The notes beneath the pieces are model-generated. The model was not told the DNA's origin. It was given only the letters and a program-made list of their open reading frames with translations, and ran no database searches. 41,759 bases of DNA from Trichomonas tenax. Its lineage: Eukaryota; Parabasalia; Trichomonadida; Trichomonadidae. How positions within the stretch are numbered: the stretch's first letter is position 1; the number at the start of each line of letters is the position of its first letter. Both the position numbers and the translations under genes were made by a program. The stretch spans positions 1 through 41,759 of the forward strand of contig JALKBU010000416.1 of NCBI GenBank assembly GCA_023091735.1, read 5' to 3'. Positions 28,261-37,074 of the stretch are shown one piece after another.

Positions 28261-28270
28261 AAAAAAATGA
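28261..28270 (-). promoter_or_regulatory. Inr-like site of the ARM-like gene
   Basis: In gene orientation TCATTTTTTT lies 3 bases before the ATG at 28257. It matches TCA(+1)YTT and would give a very short 5' leader, as is usual in trichomonads. Confidence 0.5.
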
Positions 28271-28431
28271 AATTAAAGATTTGACTTTAACAAAAGAAAT
28301 TACTAACAGTGTTTATATATTATGCAGGAACGTTCAAAAATTAATGAAAATTCATGAAATAACAAAATAATAATAAAATGAACAAAACTATATTTGTCAA
28401 TAAGAAAACATAATTATTCTGATGTAAACGT

Positions 28432-29394
28432 CTATTTGTGCTGTTTTGAAAGTTTGCATATATTATATAGATATTCTTCTAACTCCAATATTTCGTGGAA
28501 TTGCTGTATTGCTGATGGTACGAACCCAGATGCAGTCAATATTTGACCTTTTTCGTTCAAATCGACATTTTGGTTATTAACACACCAATGAAGGTTAAGG
28601 AACCCACACTCACATCCTAGGAATGTGTAGTTAACGTTCTTTTTAGCAAATGTGTTCGACCATAAAAGATAATTTAAATGATGCTTAAAACTGTCATTTG
28701 TTTCGCAATTATACATTGCCATACTTTCTGTTGTTATGTTGATGATCTTAAGATACTGCTTTGCGCTGCCGAAATAAACTGTATGAGAAATTCGAAAATC
28801 ATCCTTCACATCTTTGGCTAATTCACCGAAGCACGTTTGAAATACGTTGTAATCAGGCTGTACACTCTTAATAGCCCTCGGTTCGACCAAAAAAGCAAAT
28901 TGATCAGCTCGAAAATCTGAAAAAGGATCTTTTTGGAAAAATATGACATCATTTGATACGTGAAGCAGCCTGTTGATGCTAGGATGTTTCTCGAGGTATT
29001 CTTTTTCAAGTTGCGAAAGATCGATTTCTGGATCGTAATCGTTGATTAGTTCGACTTTATATTCTTGGAGATAAGTGTAATCGGCGACCTCTTTTATGTC
29101 CGCTGTTTTAATGTAAAGGACGATATTCGCTTGACATCCAGTAGATCGTAATGACTTTATCGCGATTTTGAGTTGTTGCGTCACAGTTGCCGCACGCATA
29201 AAGACAACATCTGATTTAGAACTGAATTTGCTCTTTAATGGTTTATCTAAGCATAATAAATTCAATGTTTTAAAATTTTCGTTCATATATATCATAGAAA
29301 TGCGGTAAATAGAGTATCCAAGCAAAGCAATACTGAATATAGGCAGGATGAACAGGAAATTGCATGACTGTGACCTATGCCTTCCAAATTTCAT
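28432..29394 (-). CDS. Type II membrane protein, glycosyltransferase-like
   Basis: The 320-aa protein starts at ATG 29394 (complement). A basic N-terminus (MKFGRHRSQS) is followed by one membrane span (about 12-36, FLFILPIFSIALLGYSIY), giving a lumenal C-terminal domain as in Golgi enzymes. In the lumenal part, INRLLHVSNDVIFFQKDPFS (about 140-159) looks like the metal-binding DxD region of GT-A enzymes (usual form ..lDsDv.f..DPF), here with SND in place of DxD. Several Cys and NxT/S sites (INITTES, VNYTFLG) fit a secretory-pathway domain. The exact family and donor sugar cannot be read. The altered DxD leaves open that it is inactive. Confidence 0.68.
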   Translation of the reverse strand: MKFGRHRSQSCNFLFILPIFSIALLGYSIYRISMIYMNENFKTLNLLCLDKPLKSKFSSKSDVVFMRAATVTQQLKIAIKSLRSTGCQANIVLYIKTADIKEVADYTYLQEYKVELINDYDPEIDLSQLEKEYLEKHPSINRLLHVSNDVIFFQKDPFSDFRADQFAFLVEPRAIKSVQPDYNVFQTCFGELAKDVKDDFRISHTVYFGSAKQYLKIINITTESMAMYNCETNDSFKHHLNYLLWSNTFAKKNVNYTFLGCECGFLNLHWCVNNQNVDLNEKGQILTASGFVPSAIQQFHEILELEEYLYNICKLSKQHK

Positions 29395-29668
29395 CTGACT
29401 ACTTTCTTGTTTTTTAGGTTACATTTCATTTCTTTTTAAATTTCTGATTTCACCAAAGCAACAAAATTTCATTTCTTTTCAATTGTTTTTCAAATCCGAT
29501 TCAAACAAAAATATTTTTTACTTCCTTTTCATAAAAATATCATTCTTCTCATTATTTTTTTGATATTTTGAAAAAATAAATCTGTAAAACTAATGTATAA
29601 TAGATGAGGGATCTAAATATATGATTATTTAATTTTTTGTTGTTTGTAATTTTTTAAGAATTTTTAAA

Positions 29669-31252
29669 ATGAAAAACTACGTTTTACAGAGAGAATTAAG
29701 CATCGATGCCAATGGAAAATACACTCTTTACCTTGATAAGACGACAACACACCACGTTGTGATACGCAAACAGTCTCTCGCATCGATGCCACGCGAAGAT
29801 TGGGATTCAGTGCTCGAAGAAGAGCTTTTGTTCACAACACTCGATCACCCCAATATACTGAAGTACAACACAGCGTTCATTCAGGATGATTCGCTTTACA
29901 CTGTCATGGATTTCGCTCAAGGCGGAAATTTGGAGCAAAAAATCAAAAAGGCGCAAGGAATGTTATTCAATGAGGACCAAATTCTCGATTGGTTCACGAA
30001 AATATGTCTTGCGTTGAAATATATGCACGATAGAGGAATCTTGCATCATTCAATTCAAGCACAGAACGTAGTCTTTCTTCGAAACGGAATGCTCAAGCTG
30101 TCTGGAATGGTAAATACACGAATAATGATGGGAACAACGAACTTCACGCAAACAGCACAAACATCTCCTTTCTTTTTGGCACCAGAGATATGCCAAGGCA
30201 AGCAGTACACAGACAAGACTGAGGTTTGGGCTCTGGGATGCCTTTTGTATGAATTATGCGCACAGAGAGTTCCGTATGAAGGTAAAAGTATTCCTACATT
30301 AATTCGCAAGATTCTCAAGGGCAACACTACACCAATTCCTTACATTTTCTCGTCCAACCTTAGACACTTAGTTTCAGCACTTCTCCAAAAGTTCCCATCG
30401 CGTCGCCCGAACATCAACAAGATCTTGAATTTCGACTTCATCAGGTCTGAGCTGCACAACATTCTTGATCAGTCAATCCTGATTTGCGAGAAGAAAGGCA
30501 AAAAATCGAGGAAATCAAAGAAAGGAAGACCAGGAAAGATCCTCACTAAGCAAAAGATGGAAGACGAGCTTAAGAAGGACTTCCAGAACCTCGAAATACA
30601 GTCACCAAAGAAGCCTAAGACACCAGGAAGCGATTTAGGATCAACAATGAGACTCGAAGGAATCAAAGTTCCTGCGATGGAAGAAGAACTACAAAAGGAG
30701 GTTCCTCAGGAAGAAGACATCAAAGAGAAAGTCCGCAGGAAGAGAGATGATCTCCTTGAGCAAGTTTTCAGGCAAAAGCATCCTGAGTTCTTTGTCGAAG
30801 AAAGTGAAGAAATTCCACCTCCACAGAAGATGAATTTATCCGATATCATTCACATCTCAGATGACAGCGATGATGACGAAGAAGGTGATGAATTCGCCTC
30901 TCTCGCTGCCATCGCACAAAGCATTTTCGAGAGACCTCCAGACGCAACAGATGACAAAACTATAACAATGAACGACAAGTTTGGAAGCCATTACTTCACC
31001 GGAACGAGTATCTTAGCAGACATCGATGAAAACATGTCGCTCTTCGAGAGGATAGAAATGCTTCGTGTGAGACTTGAGAAAGCCATAGGATTGGACCCTT
31101 TCGTCGAAGCATATACATATATGAAGAATGCAAGTGAAAAAGCAAATCAGCATGAAATTGAAACACATCTCAGGAAGATACTCAAGACTGACGAGCAGTA
31201 CGCTTATTATCCAGCAATCATGCATCTTTGTCTCTTAGAAGAAGCCCAATAA
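29669..31252 (+). CDS. NEK1-like pseudokinase
   Basis: The 527-aa protein starts at ATG 29669. Residues about 4-260 are a NEK-type kinase fold (DHPNILKYNTAFIQDDSLYT, VMDFAQGGNLEQKI, APEICQGKQYTDKTEVWALG). The catalytic residues are gone: the glycine loop is unrecognisable (ELSIDANGKY), HRD is HHS at 126-128, and DFG is SGM at 145-147; Lys34 remains. A basic stretch (about 272-293, KKGKKSRKSKKGRPGK) and an acidic coiled region follow. The last 70 residues (MLRVRLEKAIGLDPFVEAYT, then YYPAIMHLCLLEE) closely follow the order of the conserved C-terminus of NEK1 kinases. It is thus a NEK1-family protein that probably acts as a scaffold, perhaps at basal bodies or the flagellar apparatus, as known for NEKs. 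Confidence 0.87.
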   Translation: MKNYVLQRELSIDANGKYTLYLDKTTTHHVVIRKQSLASMPREDWDSVLEEELLFTTLDHPNILKYNTAFIQDDSLYTVMDFAQGGNLEQKIKKAQGMLFNEDQILDWFTKICLALKYMHDRGILHHSIQAQNVVFLRNGMLKLSGMVNTRIMMGTTNFTQTAQTSPFFLAPEICQGKQYTDKTEVWALGCLLYELCAQRVPYEGKSIPTLIRKILKGNTTPIPYIFSSNLRHLVSALLQKFPSRRPNINKILNFDFIRSELHNILDQSILICEKKGKKSRKSKKGRPGKILTKQKMEDELKKDFQNLEIQSPKKPKTPGSDLGSTMRLEGIKVPAMEEELQKEVPQEEDIKEKVRRKRDDLLEQVFRQKHPEFFVEESEEIPPPQKMNLSDIIHISDDSDDDEEGDEFASLAAIAQSIFERPPDATDDKTITMNDKFGSHYFTGTSILADIDENMSLFERIEMLRVRLEKAIGLDPFVEAYTYMKNASEKANQHEIETHLRKILKTDEQYAYYPAIMHLCLLEEAQ

Positions 31253-31360
31253 TATAATTTGTATGTAAATTATTTTTTTACAAAAAAATACGGAAAAACC
31301 AGTTACTACGTATTAAACAATATGTATTTAGATGAAAAGAAATCACACTATACCATTAAT

Positions 31361-31846
31361 TTATGGTAATGGGAATGGCAAGTATGATGGGATTTTAGCT
31401 CTGAAGACCATAACCGAACAGATGATCCAGATTGGAGTTGAGTAACCAAACATCATCAAGCAGATACCAAAGTAATCATCGCTTTTCTGATCTTCTGGTC
31501 TCTTGAGTGCGTAGCAGGCAGAAATGAATGAAAGAGCAGTAAGCATGTAAACAACACTCGCAATGAAACCTTCAGCACCGAATTGCATTGATAATCCACT
31601 TGCAAAAACCAAAGTCTTTGGCTTTCCGTTTTCACCGGCAACCACTGGCATAAATGGCATATCTTGGACCCAGCAGTAAATTGTTCCTGCAGCGATGATG
31701 ACAAATGAAACAGCCATAATTAGTGTTGAAACGAAGAGAGATGGGATTTTAATCGTGCTGATTGGAATTTCTAACTCTGGAGCCTTGAAGTAACCCTTCT
31801 CGAAAGGAGAAAGAATCATATTTTTAAAGCTGGATGTTTCAGTCAT
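31361..31846 (-). CDS. OSTC: Oligosaccharyltransferase subunit OSTC/DC2 (Ost3/6-related)
   Basis: The 161-aa protein starts at ATG 31846 (complement). It has three membrane spans (about 36-60, 91-114 and 125-148). The first (LIMAVSFVIIAAGTIYCWVQ) with the following loop ending GLSMQFGAEGFIASVVYMLT, and the C-terminal RAKIPSYLPF, match in order the OSTC/DC2 signature (GGIIYD..., Q.I.EGL.....F, MKLPGYL). OSTC links the N-glycosylation complex to the translocon in the ER membrane. The length is similar to the human protein (149). Next to it lies an Inr-like site 22 bases upstream. Confidence 0.83.
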   Translation of the reverse strand: MTETSSFKNMILSPFEKGYFKAPELEIPISTIKIPSLFVSTLIMAVSFVIIAAGTIYCWVQDMPFMPVVAGENGKPKTLVFASGLSMQFGAEGFIASVVYMLTALSFISACYALKRPEDQKSDDYFGICLMMFGYSTPIWIICSVMVFRAKIPSYLPFPLP

Positions 31847-31868
31847 TAAATCAATGTGTCAGTTTTTG

Positions 31869-31878
31869 AAAAGTGACA
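31869..31878 (-). promoter_or_regulatory. Inr-like TGTCACTTTT before the OSTC gene
   Basis: In gene orientation TGTCACTTTT ends 22 bases before the ATG at 31846, the same placement as in front of the ATG16-like and RFC3 genes. Confidence 0.5.
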
Positions 31879-32148
31879 ACACTCGTTTCACATTTCTTCA
31901 TTCACGATTTTAGCTCGATATTCGTTTATATCTTTATTAGTTTCTAAATGAAAAAAGATAAGAATCAAATTTATAATTATATTTCATTAATCAGTAAATC
32001 TCAACTCGTTTTATCTGTCTCAAAAGAACATACTTCTCACAGGCTTTAATTTCATTATCTTTTTGGACGCCTTTAAAAAAATATAAATTTGCAAAATTTG
32101 ATGTTTGTATTTTGCGTTTTGACATAAGAGTAAAGTACAACATTTTAT

Positions 32149-32634
32149 TCATTTTAACATATTTTCATCGATATCAAATTTTTCGTATATTGAATGGACT
32201 GATGTGCCATCAACAGCGGCTAGTTTTTCAACCAGCTTGACTCCTTCATCGCGTGTTTCGTTCAATTTATGAAGTCGTTCAATATGCATTTGTGTTTCTT
32301 TTTCTGATGGCAGGTCTATATTTCTTTGTTTGAGTGCATCGTATTCAGCTGCTATAGTATTGATCTTATTTCTTAATTCAATAATCTTTTTTGTATCAGA
32401 ATCTCTTTGCTTTGAAGAAGCGGGCGAGAAAACTTTTCGAGACTGACTAGATCTCTTTCTTAGAGCCGGAGGAACACTCCAATAGACTCCAGGCAAATCT
32501 TTAATTTCAGCAATTTCACCAGATCTTATTAAAGCATCAATTCTATTCTCATCGAACAGAGATCCACTGAATTGCTTGATTTCTTCAATCGTAAGAGGTG
32601 CCCTGGCTGCCTCTAATACGCTTAGTGGATCCAT
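32149..32634 (-). CDS. Swi5 recombination mediator with a possible N-terminal winged-helix segment
   Basis: The frame opens at GTG 32649; ATG 32634 (MDPLSVLEAARAPLTIEEIK) is the likely start, giving 161 residues. The C-terminal part (about 85-161) is a Swi5 domain: a coiled coil (KKIIELRNKINTIAAEYDAL) and then IERLHKLNETRDEGVKLVEK and SIYEKFDID, matching the LH.YN..kD....L...A...G.....YE.F pattern. Swi5, usually with Sfr1/Mei5, stabilises Rad51/Dmc1 filaments. The first 55 residues (LTIEEIKQFSG, LIRSGEIAEI, LPGVYWSVPP) look like a small winged-helix domain, which is not standard in Swi5, so this may be a fusion or a lineage-specific extension. Confidence 0.77.
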   Translation of the reverse strand: MDPLSVLEAARAPLTIEEIKQFSGSLFDENRIDALIRSGEIAEIKDLPGVYWSVPPALRKRSSQSRKVFSPASSKQRDSDTKKIIELRNKINTIAAEYDALKQRNIDLPSEKETQMHIERLHKLNETRDEGVKLVEKLAAVDGTSVHSIYEKFDIDENMLK

Positions 32635-33067
32635 TACCAAGAATGTCACTTTTGAACTTCACTAGGGAAGTAATTTTGTAAACATAACACTTTTAAAAAT
32701 GAACCCTTTCAAAAAGTTTAATAAATTTTGCCAGTTTGACAATGTAAAGTCACCGGAATTGACAAAACACCGAACTTTGACAAGTAAAAAATACAATTCT
32801 TGACAAAAGTAACACATTTTGAAAAGTTTACAAAAAGTAACTTTTCTAAAATAGTTCACTTTTGTATCAAGAATGGAAATATTCGCCAAAAGTGACACTC
32901 TTCGGGATTTCAAATTTACATGACAAATTGCAAATTGGGACGCATTCACATTGAAAATAAAATTATTGCTTTTTTATGTTTTTACTCTTTGTGCAAAGCC
33001 CAAAAATAAGAAAATAGCGCATATTTGAAAGCCAGAGATAAAAACGATAGAAAATAAAAACACATAA
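32635..33067. promoter_or_regulatory. 433-bp divergent region between the Swi5 and SNARE genes
   Basis: No gene is believed here (a 95-aa minus frame has TTG or similar starts and poor composition). It is rich in related short words: TGTCACTTTT 32644-32653, AAAAGTGACA 32888-32897, TTACATGACA 32916-32925, and several partial ones (AGTTCACTTTTG near 32860, TTGACAAAA near 32760 and 32800). Confidence 0.45.
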
Positions 33068-33808
33068 ATGAGTATTCGCAATTTTAAAGTTAACGGAGGT
33101 GCCGGGAATCAAGAGATAACATTCGAAGCCCTCGACCAAATGGCTGGCCAGCTTTTCAAGCAGGTTGGTCGTTCTTTCACGACAGCAAATGATTTGGAAA
33201 AAACGCCCGACCTGAAGCTCTACGCGCGATTTAATAAAACAATGGAAGATGCACAGAAGAAACTCAAAGATTATATGGAAAAATTAAACGATTTAAGATC
33301 AAAAGAAGCACAACATCCAATGGAAGGAAAAGTTTCAACATGTTTAACAAACTGCAGAAAGCAAATCGAAAAGATTCAGGAAGTCGCGAAGAGATTAGTC
33401 GAACCGCACAGATTACTCGAAGAAGAAGAAGAAAAGAGGAAGGCCGAAGAAGCAGAGAAACGCGCAAAGTCTCTTGCTCAACTTGAAGCTGAGAACCAGG
33501 AGGCTGAAGCTAATGCTTTGCAACAGGCTGCTGGTGAAATTGTCGAAGGTATGACAACTCTTGTCGATTTGACAAACCAACTCAACGACAAGCTCGACGA
33601 ACAACACGAACAGATCGGTAGAATCGAAAATACAATAGAAGACGCGAAACAAGAAATGGTTGCCGGTAACTCAGATCTGGCGGAAGCTAACGAACACCAG
33701 AAGGGCGCTTCCAAGTGTTTGTATATTATTATTGGTGGTGTTGTTGGTGGTTTAATTCTCATAGCTGTAGTTGCTGTTGTTTTGGTCAAAGTTGTTTTCA
33801 AGAAATGA
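33068..33808 (+). CDS. Q-SNARE, syntaxin-like, tail-anchored
   Basis: The 246-aa protein starts at ATG 33068. An N-terminal helical region (about 20-115) is followed by a charged linker (EEEEKRKAEEAEKRAK), a SNARE motif (about 151-212) and a C-terminal anchor (YIIIGGVVGGLILIAVVAVV, with KVVFKK after it). In the SNARE motif, LNDKLDEQHEQIGRIE with Gln179 corresponds to syntaxin's VESQGEMIDRIE; Gln179 is the ionic zero-layer residue. This makes it a Q-SNARE, most like Qa/syntaxin. Which membrane it serves is not visible. The short C-terminal basic tail fits a tail-anchored protein. No defect is seen. Confidence 0.87.
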   Translation: MSIRNFKVNGGAGNQEITFEALDQMAGQLFKQVGRSFTTANDLEKTPDLKLYARFNKTMEDAQKKLKDYMEKLNDLRSKEAQHPMEGKVSTCLTNCRKQIEKIQEVAKRLVEPHRLLEEEEEKRKAEEAEKRAKSLAQLEAENQEAEANALQQAAGEIVEGMTTLVDLTNQLNDKLDEQHEQIGRIENTIEDAKQEMVAGNSDLAEANEHQKGASKCLYIIIGGVVGGLILIAVVAVVLVKVVFKK

Positions 33809-34334
33809 TTCCAGGGTATTTATTACAAGTATATAAAAACATCTATTTATATGAAATCCTAACTGAACAACATTTTATTATTGAATTTTCATTACTCGTA
33901 TAAATCAATAATAGATCATTCCTATTTCAATATTCCTCCCATACTTTAATATTATGATATGGAATCCGTCGGTGGACAAATAATATATTTTGAAAAAATT
34001 AGTTTTGATTTTTAGAGACTGTTTATATGATAACCATATATTAATATTATGTGGCTATTTATTTCTATTAGTGAAAATGTCTAATTCGGATATTATATAT
34101 AGATTAAATATATTTTGGGATTTAAGGGATGTGATTTTGGGTGTGAAATAAGGCGGTTGCATATATTATAATAAACACGTGATTAATGCTTAAAATGGAA
34201 TATTGAGAAATTTGATATTTTTGACTGATGTTAAATCCAAAACAGATTTGGAAATTTTGATTTTAGACAAAAATATATCAATTGGAAAGGAAAGAGGAAC
34301 TTACTTCTCTTTTTTTCAAAAAAGTGAAGGAGAA
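33809..34334. other. AT-rich intergenic region between the SNARE and RFC3 genes
   Basis: Nothing gene-like is seen in this roughly 525-base tandem gap; the short frames at 34203 start with non-ATG codons. It should contain the SNARE poly(A) site and the RFC3 promoter. Confidence 0.35.
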
Positions 34335-34344
34335 TGTCACCTTT
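34335..34344 (+). promoter_or_regulatory. Inr-like TGTCACCTTT before the RFC3 gene
   Basis: It ends 21 bases before ATG 34366. A second possible initiator, TCATAA (34355-34360), is closer to the ATG. Confidence 0.5.
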
Positions 34345-34365
34345 TTTCAAAAAATCATAAACTGA

Positions 34366-35406
34366 ATGTGCGCGCTCTGGATAGATAAGCACAGACCACA
34401 CACTTTGGACCAATTAACAATCCAACCGAATGCTAATGAGTTACTGAAAAGCATCAGCGGATCTTTCGATTTTCCGCATTTATTGTTCTGTGGACCTCCA
34501 GGATCAGGCAAAAAGACGCGTGTGTTGGCATTCTTGAGGAAGCTTTTCAACGCAGAAATCACCCACCTTTCATCTGGCTTCAGAACTGTTGAAGAAGGTG
34601 ATAAAAAGATCGAAGTTCAAGTTACTTCCTCAGATTTTCATCTTGAAATCACACCAGCTGATGCTGGACTCAATGATCGTCACGTCATCTCATACTTCTT
34701 GAAAGATGTTGCTGCATCACAAGTTGTCGGCAATTTCTCGGTCAAGGTTGTTGTTATTAACGAAGCTCATAGATTATCAAGACTTGCTCAGCAGGCTTTA
34801 CGTCGTACAATGGAGAAATACGCTAAAAGCTGCAGAATTATTTTGATTGCTGATTCTCTTTCCCAGATTATCGAACCAGTCAGATCCAGATGCTTAGTTA
34901 TCAGAACACCACGTATTCCAGTTGATGAACTTGCTACAGCTGTTAAAGAAGTTGCTGCTGCTGAATCTTTCGAAATCACTGATGAACAGATGACCGATCT
35001 TGTTAAGGAATCAGGCGGCAACTTACGCCGTGCTTTGAACCTTCTTGAAATGCTCTCTATGCAGAAGAAGGGCGGAAATGTTCAAAATGTTATTCCTGAG
35101 TGGGAGAAGTACACAGACGAACTTGCTGACGTTTTAATCCAAGGAAAGCTTCAAACAGACACAGTCAAAGAAATTCGCACACATCTTTATGAGCTTTTAG
35201 TTCACTGTGTTCCACCAACTGAAATTCTTCACCGCCTTGTTAGTGGAATCCTTCGCCAAGTTGATGCATCTTTAGTTGAGAAAATCACTACTACAGCTGC
35301 ACTTTACGAAGCCCGCATGCAGCAGGGCTCGAAGCCAATCTTCCACTTAGAAGCATTTTGCGCACGTTTCATCTGTATCTACCGTGAATTCTTCTCTTCT
35401 TGGTAA
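34366..35406 (+). CDS. RFC3: Replication factor C subunit 3 (clamp loader; human RFC3 / yeast Rfc5 type)
   Basis: The 346-aa protein starts at ATG 34366 with MCALWIDKHRP, the standard beginning of small RFC subunits (LW.DKYRP). Walker A is GPPGSGKKT (43-51); GKKT is the particular form of human RFC3/yeast Rfc5. The Walker B box is degenerate, VVVINEAHRLS (128-138) instead of DEAD, as in that subunit, which is not a normal ATPase. It keeps ALRRTMEKY (144-152) and the SRC arginine-finger motif (174-176). The C-terminal collar domain is present and the length is normal. With RFC1, 2, 4 and 5 it loads PCNA, or the Rad1-containing 9-1-1 clamp with Rad17, at primer junctions. It is convergent with the membrane protein gene at 35501. 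Confidence 0.92.
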   Translation: MCALWIDKHRPHTLDQLTIQPNANELLKSISGSFDFPHLLFCGPPGSGKKTRVLAFLRKLFNAEITHLSSGFRTVEEGDKKIEVQVTSSDFHLEITPADAGLNDRHVISYFLKDVAASQVVGNFSVKVVVINEAHRLSRLAQQALRRTMEKYAKSCRIILIADSLSQIIEPVRSRCLVIRTPRIPVDELATAVKEVAAAESFEITDEQMTDLVKESGGNLRRALNLLEMLSMQKKGGNVQNVIPEWEKYTDELADVLIQGKLQTDTVKEIRTHLYELLVHCVPPTEILHRLVSGILRQVDASLVEKITTTAALYEARMQQGSKPIFHLEAFCARFICIYREFFSSW

Positions 35407-35500
35407 ATTTTTTAATGTAATAAACATATTAAATAAATAATTTAATATTTTTAAAACATATTATTAAAAACATATTTATTACAAACAAAGAATGAGAAAA

Positions 35501-36760
35501 TCATGGTTTTTCCATAATTGGCCAGTTCAGGAAAGAATAAAACAAGATATATGAAATTGATGCAGCAAAAGTATATATTTGAAGCGAAAAATTAGTGTCA
35601 ATGTCAACAATACGTGGAGTTAAAAATTCAGTGACTGCCGTGAATATAACAAAAGCGTTTGGCATCATATAATGAACAAATTGATCAACTTTATTGTATG
35701 AATCAGCCATGTAGTTGATAAGGTATATGAATGGAATATATAGAGCAATCAAGACATATTTGGCAATAGAAAATCCCGTTGTTGTGATATCTGGTGAAAT
35801 TATCTCATTTGTAGCGTTCTTGATAGAACAATTGTACGAGAAAATGAACATGAGCAAGAAGAAAGCAATGAAGAAAATAGATCTCAAAAATGCCCACATG
35901 AAATTAATTTGTTGGTTTACAAGTTTTCCGGCATCGAGGTGAATGAAGCCAATGTAGCATGTGAACACAAACAAAAACTCAGTTGTGAAAATGTCGATTA
36001 ATGTTACAGTTGATTTTCCAACAAAAGATAAAAGAATTGGACGTGGAATTGCACAAATTAACAAAACAATTGATAAAAGAAGAATGTGCATGAAGTAAAT
36101 CGCATTAATATAGAAGCTATATCTGAAAGAAATCAATCGAATTAAAATAATTGCAGCAATAATGAAACCAACACCATGAATGAAATCACACAGCTGTGTA
36201 TATGATGCACTCATTGTTGTTGCTACAAAATGAACAGGATATGCGCGTTTTGCAAAACTGATAATAATTGATGAATTAGCTGATGTGAAATCCATGTTAT
36301 CAACAGAATAAACACGCAAAGATTCAGAGTACTTCGATCCTCTAACGAAATTTAGTGCTATATTTTGAAAATTAGTGTGAATATCGTGAACAAGAACGTT
36401 TTTCTGGTATTGATGAGAATTAAATGCAAGTTTGAAGTGAACAGCAGAGCTTTGGAGGATATTATCGCTAGGAAAACTTATTTGGAACTTCAGAAATTTA
36501 TTATTTGGTTCTAAACCTTCTATATTTATATCAAATGCAATATTTTGTGATTCCCCTGTCAAGTTGAAGTCTTTTTCGATGGTTCTAAAGCATGTTGGGC
36601 CAAGAAACATTGTTGACATTATAACAATCAATGTTAACACATAAATTGCGAGAGTTCTATATATACCACTATCGGAAATTATCTCCGTGTGTCTCAAAAG
36701 TCCAAAACATTCTTCATTTGTTTCAATATTTAGATCTTGAAGTTCTTTCAGATCTTTCAT
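35501..36760 (-). CDS. Multi-pass membrane protein, Wntless/TMEM181-like topology
   Basis: An upstream TTG begins the frame, but ATG 36760 (MKDLKELQDLNIETNEE) gives 419 residues. After a 35-residue cytosolic start there is one membrane span (YRTLAIYVLTLIVIMSTMFL), then about 140 mostly extracytosolic, beta-rich residues (SQNIAFDINIEGLEPNNKFL), then about seven spans (for example GVGFIIAAIILIRLI, FLRSIFFIAFFLLMFIF, SYILFYSFLNW). One N-terminal span, a lumenal globular domain and then seven spans is the plan of Wntless, TMEM181 and GPR107-type cargo or signalling proteins. No motif fixes the family, so only the topology is claimed. TTACATGACA (36785-36794) lies 24 bases before the ATG. Confidence 0.75.
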   Translation of the reverse strand: MKDLKELQDLNIETNEECFGLLRHTEIISDSGIYRTLAIYVLTLIVIMSTMFLGPTCFRTIEKDFNLTGESQNIAFDINIEGLEPNNKFLKFQISFPSDNILQSSAVHFKLAFNSHQYQKNVLVHDIHTNFQNIALNFVRGSKYSESLRVYSVDNMDFTSANSSIIISFAKRAYPVHFVATTMSASYTQLCDFIHGVGFIIAAIILIRLISFRYSFYINAIYFMHILLLSIVLLICAIPRPILLSFVGKSTVTLIDIFTTEFLFVFTCYIGFIHLDAGKLVNQQINFMWAFLRSIFFIAFFLLMFIFSYNCSIKNATNEIISPDITTTGFSIAKYVLIALYIPFIYLINYMADSYNKVDQFVHYMMPNAFVIFTAVTEFLTPRIVDIDTNFSLQIYTFAASISYILFYSFLNWPIMEKP

Positions 36761-37074
36761 AATTATTTTTGACAAATATTTTATTTACATGACAAATAAT
36801 TTAAATCAATATGAATTGATAGAATTCACATTAAACTATTATTATACATAACATCTCCTCATTCATATATTTAAAGGTAGACAAATTATAATGATATTTG
36901 AAGTATGAATATTATATTTGTATAATTATAGTACGTATTTGAGTTGGTGGGAGGTATTTTGATTAAAAAGTTTGTGAATGAATTATAACAAGGTTTAGAA
37001 AGAATATGCAGGGAAGATTACATAACAAATAGACATTTCTCGTGTTCATTTAGAAGTATATAATGCGTTCATCC
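36761..37074. promoter_or_regulatory. 314-bp region upstream of the multi-pass membrane protein gene
   Basis: It contains TTACATGACA at 36785-36794, next to TTGTCAAAAATAATT (in gene orientation, just before the ATG). The rest is AT-rich with no gene, and should hold the poly(A) site of the roadblock gene. Confidence 0.4.
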
